Counted from the first letter of the stretch, positions 26,402-34,472 are shown. The stretch: DNA of 64,000 nt from RUG11237 sp045119215 (GCA_045119215.1 JBGVDD010000229.1:1-64000); one strand, 5' to 3'. Numbers and translations are program-made. The notes: generated by a model not told the origin, from the letters alone.

Positions 26402-27178
26402 ATGATTAACATACCAATGAATACCCGGGATGGGTATAATAGCCAGACAGTGACCCAGTTAAATGGAATTGGAAAGCAAATTCCAGTGATACATTCAGGA
26501 AATGTGCTGGATTTAAATCATATGACAAAGGGGGCTAATGGAACACAACCGACACCAGTGATGACACAGACGGTGAGTCAGCCTGCCCAGTCCATGCCTG
26601 CAACGCCTCAAATGACTATGCCGGTTATGAATCATCAGGTTCAAAAAGGTCAGAAGGTGGCAATCTCTCAGGCACCACTGACATCCTTAAAGGCGTGTTT
26701 TGGATGGAATACCACCAACAGCCAGTGTGACGTGGATGTCTCTGCATTTTTGCTGGGAGACAACGGAAAGGTATTAGGAGATGACTGGTTTGTATTTTAC
26801 GGTCAGGATACCAGTCCTGACGGGAATGTGGTCTTTCGAAATGAAGGGCAACAGGATAGACAGAGTGTTTCTATTCAATTAAATTCCTTAAATCCATCTG
26901 TAAAAAAGATTGTGTTTGTTCTGACTATCAATGAAGCGTTAACAAAACAACTGAATTTTGGAATGATGAAAGATGCCTATGTAAGGATTTTGGATGGACA
27001 GACAGGTGTGGAATATTGCAGTTTTGTGATGGAAGAATATTACTCCAATGTAATATCCATGATGATTGGAGAAGTTTATTTACATAATGGACAGTGGAAA
27101 TTTAATGCAGTAGGTAATGGTGTAGCAAAAGATTTAGAGGGACTGTGCCAGCTGTATGGAGTACAGGTAGATGATTAA
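26402..27178 (+). CDS. TerD-domain protein with low-complexity N-terminus
   Basis: 258 residues. Residues 1-95 are a low-complexity region rich in Gln, Thr, Pro and Met (for example MTQTVSQPAQSMPATPQMTM). A TerD domain follows: CDVDVSAFLLGDNGKV (calcium-binding acidic residues), DDWFVFYGQ, SPDGNVVFRN, KIVFVLTINEA and the ending WKFNAVGNGVAKDLEGLCQLYGV. TerD proteins bind Ca2+ and belong to stress/tellurite and phage-defence-linked clusters, but no other ter gene is present. It is followed after 23 bases by an AIM24-like gene, a frequent partner in Firmicutes. Confidence 0.85.
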   Translation: MINIPMNTRDGYNSQTVTQLNGIGKQIPVIHSGNVLDLNHMTKGANGTQPTPVMTQTVSQPAQSMPATPQMTMPVMNHQVQKGQKVAISQAPLTSLKACFGWNTTNSQCDVDVSAFLLGDNGKVLGDDWFVFYGQDTSPDGNVVFRNEGQQDRQSVSIQLNSLNPSVKKIVFVLTINEALTKQLNFGMMKDAYVRILDGQTGVEYCSFVMEEYYSNVISMMIGEVYLHNGQWKFNAVGNGVAKDLEGLCQLYGVQVDD

Positions 27179-27201
27179 GATAATTAGTTAAGGAGGAAGT
27201 C

Positions 27202-27912
27202 ATGATAACATTTGAAACAGTGAATGAATTAACATTAAAGATAACATGTAAAGGTGGATATGAGGAAGTATTCACAAAGGCAGGAGCATTTGTAGCGGGG
27301 GAATGTAATGGACCTAAAAATTACAAATTTGACAAGGTATTGCTTGGACCTCAGCAGAATATGGGACAGGCTTTGCTGGGGTCTTTGGTACGCCGTGCCA
27401 CAGGAGAAAATCTTCCACTGATGAAGGGGATGTTTAATGGGGATTCTGTTACCTATTATTCCAATTATGGGCAACATGTGGTGGTATACAAATTAGCTCA
27501 GGGTGAAACTATTTCAGTAGAATCAGAAAATATTCTTGCCTTCACACCAGATTGTAAGTATGATGTAAGATTTTTGGGCTGTGGTGTAGTATCTCAAAAA
27601 GGTTTGGCAACATCTACGCTGACAGGACAGGGACCAAATGCATATGTAGCATTTACCTGTGATGGTAACCCTATAGTCTTAAGTAACATGCAGAGTCAAT
27701 CTACCATTTCTGTGGACCCGGATGCTGTGGTATGCTGGATTGGTCAGAGAGGTAGTTGTGATCCGGATATTAAGATGGATGTTTCTTGGAAAACCTTTAT
27801 CGGTCAGTCTTCTGGAGAATCTTATTCCTTTGAGTGGAGCGGTTATCAGCCGGTTACGGTTATTGTGCAGCCAACAGAGCGAGGTGGCGGTATTCATGTA
27901 GCCATGGATTAA
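27202..27912 (+). CDS. AIM24 (DUF124) family protein
   Basis: 236 residues of the AIM24 double-beta fold, related to TRAP-like and mitochondrial AIM24 proteins. Landmarks: the middle segment VVYKLAQGETISVESENILAFTP, given here as a region around residues 93-115, CGVVSQKGLATSTLTGQG, and the C-terminal GQSSGESYSFEWSG. The biochemical role is unknown; members often sit beside TerD-domain genes, as here. GGAGGAAGTC before ATG 27202 is a clear ribosome site. Confidence 0.8.
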   Translation: MITFETVNELTLKITCKGGYEEVFTKAGAFVAGECNGPKNYKFDKVLLGPQQNMGQALLGSLVRRATGENLPLMKGMFNGDSVTYYSNYGQHVVVYKLAQGETISVESENILAFTPDCKYDVRFLGCGVVSQKGLATSTLTGQGPNAYVAFTCDGNPIVLSNMQSQSTISVDPDAVVCWIGQRGSCDPDIKMDVSWKTFIGQSSGESYSFEWSGYQPVTVIVQPTERGGGIHVAMD

Positions 27913-27934
27913 TTTACATAATATTCGTTATAAT

Positions 27935-27964
27935 AATTGGTAGTACCAAGTGGTGCCACCAATT
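27935..27964. promoter_or_regulatory. Tandem overlapping GntR/FadR-type operators before lrgA
   Basis: Box 1 is AATTGGTAGTACCAAGT (27935-27951). Box 2, read on the - strand, is AATTGGTGGCACCACTT (27964-27948). Both fit the PdhR/LldR pattern ATTGGTnnnACCAAT. A TATAAT at 27929-27934 directly precedes them, so binding would block transcription. The whole also folds as AATAATTGGT with ACCAATTATT (27932-27967). Confidence 0.55.
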
Positions 27965-28011
27965 ATTTAATGCACGGGAAATATCATATGAATATTTTTG
28001 GGAGGTTTAAG

Positions 28012-28371
28012 ATGAAGTATATTAAACAATGTTTCATAATTCTGATAATCTCTTTTATAGGAGAAGGATTAAAATATCTTCTGCCATTGCCAATACCAGC
28101 CAGCATTTATGGAATGGTATTACTTTTTACTGGTCTTATGACAGGATTAATTAAACTAGAGGCAGTAAAAGAAGTAGGGACATTTTTAATTGAAATTATG
28201 CCGTTAATGTTTATTCCAGCTGGTGTAGGATTGATGACAAGCTGGGGAACCTTAAAAGCGATTATTGTACCGGTGAGTATCATAACAGTTCTTACTAATA
28301 TAACTGTTATGGTTGCTACCGGGCGAGTATCACAAGGAATTATAAGAAAATCGAGAGGTAATAAGAAATGA
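28012..28371 (+). CDS. lrgA: LrgA/CidA family membrane protein
   Basis: 119 residues with four hydrophobic segments and the family motif PLPIPASIYGMVLLF (about 25-39), ending in a basic tail (RKSRGNKK). ATG 28012 is chosen for GGGAGG at 28000-28005; a longer in-frame reading from 27937 crosses the operator region. LrgA/CidA proteins were described as holin-like; with LrgB they act in pyruvate or small-metabolite transport in some Firmicutes. It overlaps lrgB by four bases. Confidence 0.9.
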   Translation: MKYIKQCFIILIISFIGEGLKYLLPLPIPASIYGMVLLFTGLMTGLIKLEAVKEVGTFLIEIMPLMFIPAGVGLMTSWGTLKAIIVPVSIITVLTNITVMVATGRVSQGIIRKSRGNKK

Positions 28372-29069
28372 ATGAATTTTTTCAAACATCCATGTATGCT
28401 GGAGTTGTACTTAGTCTGATATCCTATTTACTTGGCTCAGTGCTAAAAAAGAAACTGAAACTTGCTATTTTTAATCCATTATTGGTTTCAATAGTGATTT
28501 CGATTATTGTTCTGTTGATTGGAAAAATTGACTATAATACTTACAATGAAGGGGCTAAGTATTTAAGCTGGCTGCTAACACCAGCCACCGTTTGCCTTGC
28601 AATTCCCTTATATGAGCAATGGGATTTACTAAAACAAAATTATAAGGCAGTAATATTGGGGCTTTTGGCAGGTACCATTACAAGCCTGACAACAGTGTTT
28701 GTTTTATCCAAATTATGTGGGCTTTCACATGAAGAATATGTGACGCTCCTTCCAAAATCGATTACTACAGCCATCGGAATGGGTGTTTCAGAAGAATTAG
28801 GTGGATATGTTACCATTACAGTTGCAGTTATTATCATTACAGGTGTTCTTGGAAATATGTTTGGGGAGTTAATTTGCAAATTATTCAAGATTACAGAACC
28901 AATATCTAAAGGATTGGCGTTTGGTGCATCATCCCATGCGGTAGGTACCGCGAAAGCTCTTGAAATTGGAGAGGTAGAAGGTGCTATGAGCGGACTTGCT
29001 ATTGCCGTGTCAGGAATATTGACAGTAGCGTTATGCTCTGTATTTGCTAATTTCAAAATGGGGGGATGA
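28368..29069 (+). CDS. lrgB: LrgB/CidB family membrane protein
   Basis: 233 residues with about seven hydrophobic segments. Landmarks are NPLLVSIVISI near the N-terminus, LLTPATVCLAIPLYEQ (about 64-79), LPKSITTAIGMGVSEELGG (about 128-146) and the C-terminal GASSHAVGTAKALEIGE, all characteristic of LrgB. It forms the second half of the LrgAB system. It is the last + strand gene of the window; everything after it is on the - strand. Confidence 0.93.
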   Translation: MNEFFQTSMYAGVVLSLISYLLGSVLKKKLKLAIFNPLLVSIVISIIVLLIGKIDYNTYNEGAKYLSWLLTPATVCLAIPLYEQWDLLKQNYKAVILGLLAGTITSLTTVFVLSKLCGLSHEEYVTLLPKSITTAIGMGVSEELGGYVTITVAVIIITGVLGNMFGELICKLFKITEPISKGLAFGASSHAVGTAKALEIGEVEGAMSGLAIAVSGILTVALCSVFANFKMGG

Positions 29070-29074
29070 TTTCT

Positions 29075-29108
29075 AACTATTCGCAAAACACAACTTTTCC
29101 GAATAGTT
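29075..29108. repeat. Inverted repeat behind lrgB
   Basis: AACTATTCG (29075-29083) and CGAATAGTT (29100-29108), nine paired bases, six bases behind the lrgB stop. It may be a terminator hairpin, but no T-run follows. Confidence 0.45.
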
Positions 29109-29148
29109 CCATAAGTTTCCATAACTTTCTTACGTAAACTTATGGAAC
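29106..29148. repeat. 43-nt near-perfect palindrome with a dif-like core at the strand switch
   Basis: GTTCCATAAGTTT (29106-29118) pairs perfectly with AAACTTATGGAAC (29136-29148). Inside, AGTTTCCATAA and TTACGTAAACT (29114-29124, 29130-29140) are inverted at 9 of 11 positions around CTTTC. The right arm differs at one base from the XerD arm of B. subtilis dif as I recall it, TTATGTAAACT. It lies exactly between the last + gene and the first - gene. It could be a bidirectional terminator or a dif site; the five-base centre is one base shorter than usual for dif. Confidence 0.4.
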
Positions 29149-29152
29149 TGGG

Positions 29153-29410
29153 CTAAGCATCAAAATCTGTTGTAAATACTCCCTCAGGGGTTTTCATTGT
29201 AAGTATACCTAAGTTAAAGTCTTCATCGTTGATTGTAATATGATATTCAAACACTACATCATCATCGAATTTAGATAACAGGATGTAGGTTCCATTTTCT
29301 TTGCCATCAATCTGATCACAGATATCGTTGTAGACATCTGCACCGGAGATTTCTCTGGGATAACCAGAGTCCTTGATTTTTTTTTCAATTGCTTTAAATA
29401 ATTCGTTCAT
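29153..29410 (-). CDS. Small conserved hypothetical protein (85 aa)
   Basis: An 85-residue acidic protein beginning MNELFKAIEKKIKDSGYP and containing FDDDVVFEYHITINDEDFNLGI. It has no membrane segment, Cys motif or family signature that I recognise. AAAGGAT lies just before the ATG at 29410 and the codon use resembles its neighbours, so I take it as real. It is the first gene of the - strand half, with no partner. Confidence 0.6.
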   Translation of the reverse strand: MNELFKAIEKKIKDSGYPREISGADVYNDICDQIDGKENGTYILLSKFDDDVVFEYHITINDEDFNLGILTMKTPEGVFTTDFDA

Positions 29411-29543
29411 TTTTCATCCTTTCATATTGGTTTACATAATTTACTTATGTTTTCTTCCTGCCTTGCCAGTTCTGAGGAATCTTGTAGTCCAAGCTTATTT
29501 TCTAGCGCCATATTACACCTTCCTTACACCAAGTTCTATAGAA

Positions 29544-29576
29544 AAACAGGTGTCACAATATAGGTAACACCTGTTT
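29544..29576 (-). terminator. Terminator of the nfn operon (minus strand)
   Basis: On the - strand AAACAGGTGT pairs with ACACCTGTTT (29576-29567 and 29553-29544) and is followed by TTC after the last T-run (TTTTTC). It lies 178 bases behind the nfnB stop; the 134-bp element sits between gene and terminator. The remainder of 29411-29753 holds no gene. Confidence 0.7.
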
Positions 29577-29588
29577 CGATGATAAATC

Positions 29589-29722
29589 GTATCTGTTCAG
29601 AGCCACTGAACAGATACGTAAATGGGGCAATGCTTACGCATGCATAATTGCCCCATTTTTGTTAAATTTACATTTTTCCACGGTCTCAGCAGTAAATGCT
29701 GAGACCTGTACTGAATAGTTAC
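29589..29722 (+). mobile_element. 134-bp MITE-like element, copy 2
   Basis: The ends GTATCTGTTCAG (29589-29600) and CTGAATAGTTAC (29711-29722) are imperfect terminal inverted repeats. Exact 8-base direct repeats GATAAATC flank it (29581-29588 and 29723-29730). Hairpins: GTATCTGTTCAG with CTGAACAGATAC (29606-29617); GGGGCAAT (29624-29631) with ATTGCCCC (29647-29654); GGTCTCAGCA (29682-29691) with TGCTGAGACC (29697-29706). It matches copy 1 in orientation-reversed alignment at roughly three quarters of positions, with paired changes in the stems. No open reading frame, so it would need a transposase from elsewhere. Confidence 0.85.
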
Positions 29723-29753
29723 GATAAATCAATAATTAGCTACATTTTTTATA

Positions 29754-31139
29754 TTATTTGTTTGAAAGATATTCGTGAATACCTTTAGCAGCAGCTTTAC
29801 CAGCTCCCATAGCCAGGATAACTGTTGCAGCACCTGTGACAGCATCTCCACCAGCAAATACACCTGGTTTTGTGGTTGCACCGTTGTCTTCGTTTGCAAC
29901 GATACACTGCCATTTATTCACATCCAGTCCTTTTGTGGTTGAAGAAATCAAAGGATTTGGAGCGGTTCCCAAAGCCATAATTACAGTATCTAATTCTAAT
30001 TCGTATTCGGATCCTTCAATCACCTGTGGTCTTCTACGTCCGGATTCATCCGGTTCACCAAGTTCCATCTTGACACACTTCATGCCCTTAACCCAACCGT
30101 TTTCATCTACCATGATTTCTGTTGGATTGGTAAGCAAATCAAAGATAACGCCCTCTTCTTTTGCGTGATGTACTTCTTCTACACGGGCTGGAAGTTCTTC
30201 TTCGCTACGGCGGTATACAATATGAGTTTCTGCGCCAAGTCTTAAGGCTGTTCTGGCAGCGTCCATAGCAACATTACCACCACCGATAACAGCAACTTTC
30301 TTTCCCTTAGAAATCGGTGTGTCATAATCTTCGATAAATGCTTTCATTAAATTGTTTCTTGTAAGGAATTCATTTGCAGAAAATACACCGTTTGCATTTT
30401 CACCAGGAATTCCCATAAACTTAGGAAGTCCTGCACCGGAACCTATGAATACAGCTTCAAATCCTTCTTCTTCCATAAGTTCATCTATGGTAATTGATTT
30501 ACCAATGATAACATTGGTTTCAATTTTAACACCTAAAGATTTTACATTTTCAATTTCAGCTTTTACAACTTGCTCCTTTGGCAAACGGAATTCAGGAATA
30601 CCATAAACCAAAACTCCACCTGCTTCATGTAAGGCTTCGAAGATGGTAACATCATAACCAAGTTTAGCCAAGTCTCCTGCACAGGTAAGACCTGCAGGAC
30701 CAGAGCCGATGACTGCAACTTTTTTACCTAGTTTTTCCTTTGCTGGTTCTGGTTTGATGCCAGCTTCTCTTGCATAGTCAGCCACAAAACGCTCTAACTT
30801 ACCAATAGAAACCGCATCCCCCTTGATTCCACGGATACATTTTCCTTCACATTGGCTTTCCTGTGGACATACACGACCACATACCGCTGGAAGTGCAGAA
30901 GATTCACCAATAATCTTAAAAGCCTCTTCCATATTTCCTTCTTTTACCTGTTCAATAAAACCAGGAATATTGATAGAAACAGGACATCCCTTTACACACT
31001 GTGCATTCTTACAGTTGATACATCTGCTGGCTTCTTCCATAGCCTCTTCTTTTGTATATCCAAGACATACTTCCTCGAAATTTTTGTTTCGCACATCTGC
31101 TGCCTGTTCACTTACAGGAATTCTCTTCATAACGTCCAT
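29754..31139 (-). CDS. NfnB/GltA-type FAD/NADPH oxidoreductase (large subunit)
   Basis: A 461-residue flavoprotein of the GltA/GltD family. N-terminal Cys clusters CINCKNAQCVKGCPV and CGRVCPQESQCEGKC hold two 4Fe-4S centres (about 40-110). Rossmann motifs follow: VIGSGPAGLTCAGDLA (FAD, about 144-159) and VIGGGNVAMDAARTAL (NADPH, about 285-300), plus GVFAGGDAVTGAATVI near the end. It is often annotated as glutamate synthase small chain. The gene beside it encodes a SudB/PyrK-like subunit, and together they match the electron-bifurcating NADH-dependent ferredoxin:NADP+ oxidoreductase NfnAB. One base overlaps the partner gene (TAATG). Confidence 0.9.
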   Translation of the reverse strand: MDVMKRIPVSEQAADVRNKNFEEVCLGYTKEEAMEEASRCINCKNAQCVKGCPVSINIPGFIEQVKEGNMEEAFKIIGESSALPAVCGRVCPQESQCEGKCIRGIKGDAVSIGKLERFVADYAREAGIKPEPAKEKLGKKVAVIGSGPAGLTCAGDLAKLGYDVTIFEALHEAGGVLVYGIPEFRLPKEQVVKAEIENVKSLGVKIETNVIIGKSITIDELMEEEGFEAVFIGSGAGLPKFMGIPGENANGVFSANEFLTRNNLMKAFIEDYDTPISKGKKVAVIGGGNVAMDAARTALRLGAETHIVYRRSEEELPARVEEVHHAKEEGVIFDLLTNPTEIMVDENGWVKGMKCVKMELGEPDESGRRRPQVIEGSEYELELDTVIMALGTAPNPLISSTTKGLDVNKWQCIVANEDNGATTKPGVFAGGDAVTGAATVILAMGAGKAAAKGIHEYLSNK

Positions 31140-32029
31140 TATTTGTCACCTCCGCAGTTTCCACATCCACCGTGATGAGTATCTCCTTCACGGGCTTTTA
31201 AAATTGCCCGTCCTTCTTCTGTTTTATACATTTGCTGACGCTTCATAGCTTCATCAAAATTAACTTTGTGTCCATCAAATTCTGGTCCATCTACGCAGGC
31301 AAATTTTACCTCACCACCAACGGTCACACGACAAGCACCACACATTCCGGTACCATCAACCATAATAGGATTTAAGCTGACAACTGTTGGAATATTTAAT
31401 TCTTTGGTCAAAAGTGTAACAAATTTCATCATAATCATTGGACCAATGGCAATACAAACATCGTATGTTTTTTTCTCTACTTCTACAAGGTTTTTGATGA
31501 CTTCTGTTACAAGACCCTTGAAGCCAAAGGAACCATCATCTGTTGCTACGTACAAATTACCTGCAACAGCTTCCATTTCTTTCTGAAGAATCAGCATATC
31601 CTTTGTCTTGGCACCAACGATAACATCCGCATCAATACCATTTTCATGTAACCATTTCACCTGTGGGTATACAGGAGCTGTACCAACTCCACCTGCCACA
31701 AACAAAATTTTCTTTTTCTTTAAATCATCCTTGGATTCTTCCACTAATTCGGAAGCTCGTCCTAAAGGACCTACAAAATCTGTAAAATAATCTCCTGCCT
31801 CTAACATAGCCATGCGCTCTGTAGATGCACCTACAATCTGAAAAACAATGGTAACTTCTCCAGTGTTTCTGTTATAATCACAGATAGTTAAAGGAATTCT
31901 TTCCCCTTTTTCATCCATTTTCACGATTACGAACTGACCAGGTTGGCAAGATCTTGCTACCATAGGTGCTTCCACCACCATAAGGTAAATCTTATCGGCC
32001 AGTTTCTCCTTTGCGTTAATCTTATACAT
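31139..32029 (-). CDS. NfnA-type FAD/NAD-binding subunit with 2Fe-2S cluster
   Basis: A 296-residue ferredoxin-NADP reductase-like protein. RIPLTICDYNRNTGEVTIV (about 50-68) is the flavin-binding region, FVAGGVGTAPVYPQVKWL the nucleotide-binding region, and GTGMCGACRVTVGGEVKFAC the 2Fe-2S cluster loop. It pairs with the downstream NfnB in the usual gene order; NfnAB makes NADPH from NADH plus reduced ferredoxin. The C-terminal tail carries HHGGCGNCGG, two Cys outside the known cluster. A small hairpin (GTCGC 32045-32049 with GCGAC 32054-32058) sits just upstream of the AGGAGG ribosome site. Confidence 0.9.
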   Translation of the reverse strand: MYKINAKEKLADKIYLMVVEAPMVARSCQPGQFVIVKMDEKGERIPLTICDYNRNTGEVTIVFQIVGASTERMAMLEAGDYFTDFVGPLGRASELVEESKDDLKKKKILFVAGGVGTAPVYPQVKWLHENGIDADVIVGAKTKDMLILQKEMEAVAGNLYVATDDGSFGFKGLVTEVIKNLVEVEKKTYDVCIAIGPMIMMKFVTLLTKELNIPTVVSLNPIMVDGTGMCGACRVTVGGEVKFACVDGPEFDGHKVNFDEAMKRQQMYKTEEGRAILKAREGDTHHGGCGNCGGDK

Positions 32030-32175
32030 AGTTATCCTCCTAATGTCGCCTTAGCGACTGTATTCAACATTACAATCATAAGCTATTGGCGTTTTTTTTT
32101 CAACAAGTATTTTAAAGTTATTTAAGTAATTTACAAAATTCCGTTATAAATCTATGACTGGGATGTTGTAAATAC

Positions 32176-33588
32176 CTAATAGGGAGCTGTAAAACTGTAT
32201 ACACCATCAGAAGACGATGTGGCTTTTGAAATCTCTTCAATATTTTGTGCATTTACAGCATATTTGTAATCCATGTATTCTATAGTTCCGTCGGCATTGA
32301 TAAAGCGTACATTCACTAAATAATAGACATTTCCGTTTATCATAGTTGCTTCATTACAATTCAAGGCAAAATTGCCGTCTCGTCCTAATACATGCCCCTC
32401 CAAATCATAGGTTTGCCCAGACGTAAACATCATGTTTCGTACAGACGAAATCGCTTCTGGGGCTTCGTAGGCAGTTTGAAGATCCAGCTGATATTCTTTG
32501 GTTATAATATCACTTGCTTTTCCATTACTGCCAATTACAATGCAACGGAAGGTAAATTTGCCTAAACGCATTGGGATAGGACGGGTATATTTGGTTGATT
32601 TTTTTGTGGGTTCCGAGCCATCTAAGGTATAATACGCAACGTTGCTTGCAGCAAATTCCACCTGTATGTCTGTAGGCTCATGATAACTTCCACTGTCCGG
32701 GAATACGGAGGCTATGGATGGAACTTCCAACTTTATATGATATTTTTCATTCAGCTCATCGCTAATGATCCCTTTGGTGTTAACGGCAATAGCACGTAAA
32801 TGAAAGTCTCCCTCTTCCAGTGTAACCGGCTTTATATAAGTAGGACTGTTTAAAGTGGGCTCGCTACCATCAAGGGTGAAATGGATGGTTTCTTTTTTAG
32901 GTACTTTTAGTACTAAAGTTAATCCATTCACATACTCCCCTCCAGATAAATTTACAGCAGGGGTAATAGCCAAGTATTCCGTAAATGCATTTAAAATATC
33001 ATCATTGGGACATTGTTCCAGTAATGCTTTAATCTCTTGTAATTTACCTTGTTTCTCATAAAGGTTAATTAAGTAACGGTAGTTATCAACATTTGCCTGT
33101 TCACGTTTAATTGCTGTTAAATAACAGTTTTCAGCCACGGTATACTCCTTTTGCTGGATAAAAATATCTGCCATAGAGATACAGATATCCGTTCGATTAT
33201 TATCCAATGTTAATGCCTTTTCGTAATATATGAGTGCTTCGTCATTAATCCCTTTATGCGCATATTCCAAGGCTTTTGTAAATTGGTATTCATAAGAGTT
33301 CAGGTGCTTCATATGATTTCCTATAAGAAACCCCAGAATCAGTATGAGAAATCCAGTCATAGCACAAAATGCCACAGCCTTGTTCTTAGCAATATGAAAC
33401 TTCTTTTGGTCTTCTAAATCATTTTCACGGTAGTTTCCAAATTCCTCCCGTACAATTTTTTCTAAGGTCATGGCAATTCGTTCTTCCAGTTCAGGGTTAT
33501 AATCCGGAACTATTTGAACTCCGTGGCCACATTTTTCACAATACAGTTTTCCCTCTGCTATTTCAGCACCACATTTCTCACACTGCAT
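32176..33588 (-). CDS. Zinc-ribbon, TPR and chitobiase-repeat membrane protein
   Basis: 470 residues. An N-terminal zinc ribbon (CEKCGAEIAEGKLYCEKCGH, residues 3-22) precedes one membrane helix (about 70-90) and TPR-like repeats (about 100-200), with ALEYAHKGINDEALIYYEKA in that stretch. Two beta-domains follow that match the chitobiase/hexosaminidase C-terminal (CHB_HEX_C) type: HFTLDGSEPTLNSPTYIKP and YYTLDGSEPTKKSTKYTRP. The last 90 residues lack a recognisable family. The architecture is common among Lachnospiraceae envelope proteins of unknown function. It looks like a cytoplasmic zinc ribbon with an extracytoplasmic binding part. Confidence 0.72.
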   Translation of the reverse strand: MQCEKCGAEIAEGKLYCEKCGHGVQIVPDYNPELEERIAMTLEKIVREEFGNYRENDLEDQKKFHIAKNKAVAFCAMTGFLILILGFLIGNHMKHLNSYEYQFTKALEYAHKGINDEALIYYEKALTLDNNRTDICISMADIFIQQKEYTVAENCYLTAIKREQANVDNYRYLINLYEKQGKLQEIKALLEQCPNDDILNAFTEYLAITPAVNLSGGEYVNGLTLVLKVPKKETIHFTLDGSEPTLNSPTYIKPVTLEEGDFHLRAIAVNTKGIISDELNEKYHIKLEVPSIASVFPDSGSYHEPTDIQVEFAASNVAYYTLDGSEPTKKSTKYTRPIPMRLGKFTFRCIVIGSNGKASDIITKEYQLDLQTAYEAPEAISSVRNMMFTSGQTYDLEGHVLGRDGNFALNCNEATMINGNVYYLVNVRFINADGTIEYMDYKYAVNAQNIEEISKATSSSDGVYSFTAPY

Positions 33589-33635
33589 TTATTGCCCCTC
33601 TTTTCAAAAAGTTACGTTATATTTTAAAATTATGT

Positions 33636-34472
33636 CTATTCCATGGTAGATACGCAGTTGTTCATTAACATTGCAATAGTCATAGGACCAACTCCACCTG
33701 GAACTGGTGTGATGGCACTTACATGGTCCACTACATCATCAAAATCTACGTCTCCACACAGCTTGTTATCTGCATTTCTATGAATACCTACATCAATGAC
33801 AACAGCACCTTCTTTTACGTAGGATGCATCAATCATCTTAGGTTTTCCTACCGCAACCACAAGGATATCCGCACGTTTTGTCACTTGACGTAAATCAGCA
33901 GTTTTGGAATGGGCAATGGTGACGGTTCCGTTTTCACGCAGTAATAACAAAGCCATTGGCTTACCAACAATATTGCTTCTTCCAATCACTACACATTCTT
34001 TTCCGGCGATTTCGATTCCAGAACGTTTTAATAATTCTATAATTCCCGCAGGAGTACAGGAAACGAATCCTTTCTGACCAATAGTCAGTGCTCCTACACT
34101 TTGAGGGTGAAATCCATCTACATCTTTTCCAGGTGAAATCGTCTGAATTACTTTCTCTTCATTAATGTGCTTTGGTAAAGGTAACTGAACAAGGATTCCG
34201 TTTACTTTTTCATCCTGATTCAATTTTTCAATCTGAGATAATAATTCCTCTTCTGTAATTGTCTCAGGCAGATGCAATTCTAAAGACTCAATTCCAATAT
34301 ACTCACAAGCCTTCTTCTTGTTGTTTACATACACGCTGGAAGCCGGGTCTTCTCCTACCTGAATAACAGCCAATGCAGCTGTCTTTCCCTGAGCTTTGTA
34401 TGTAGCAACCTTTTCTTTTAATTCATCTTTGATTTCTTTTGAAATTTTCTTTCCGTCAATTAATTGAGCCAT
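33636..34472 (-). CDS. folD: Bifunctional methylene-THF dehydrogenase/methenyl-THF cyclohydrolase
   Basis: A 278-residue FolD. YVNNKKKACEYIGI carries the catalytic Lys (about residue 56), QLPLPKHINEE is the folate site, and GRSNIVGKPMALLL with HSKT is the NADP loop; the end PGGVGPMTIAML is the family signature. It interconverts 5,10-methylene-, methenyl- and 10-formyl-THF. It follows fhs on the same strand with 63 bases between, giving the methyl branch from formate toward methylene-THF. Confidence 0.95.
   Translation of the reverse strand: MAQLIDGKKISKEIKDELKEKVATYKAQGKTAALAVIQVGEDPASSVYVNNKKKACEYIGIESLELHLPETITEEELLSQIEKLNQDEKVNGILVQLPLPKHINEEKVIQTISPGKDVDGFHPQSVGALTIGQKGFVSCTPAGIIELLKRSGIEIAGKECVVIGRSNIVGKPMALLLLRENGTVTIAHSKTADLRQVTKRADILVVAVGKPKMIDASYVKEGAVVIDVGIHRNADNKLCGDVDFDDVVDHVSAITPVPGGVGPMTIAMLMNNCVSTME

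Noticed and set aside
27935..27964. GGTAGTACC...GGTGCCACC considered as a T-box motif.
   Set aside because: There is no T-box consensus AGGGTGG before a terminator, and no Stem I; the GntR operator reading fits better.
32045..32058. Short hairpin before nfnA considered as a riboswitch.
   Set aside because: Five pairs only, no further conserved structure.
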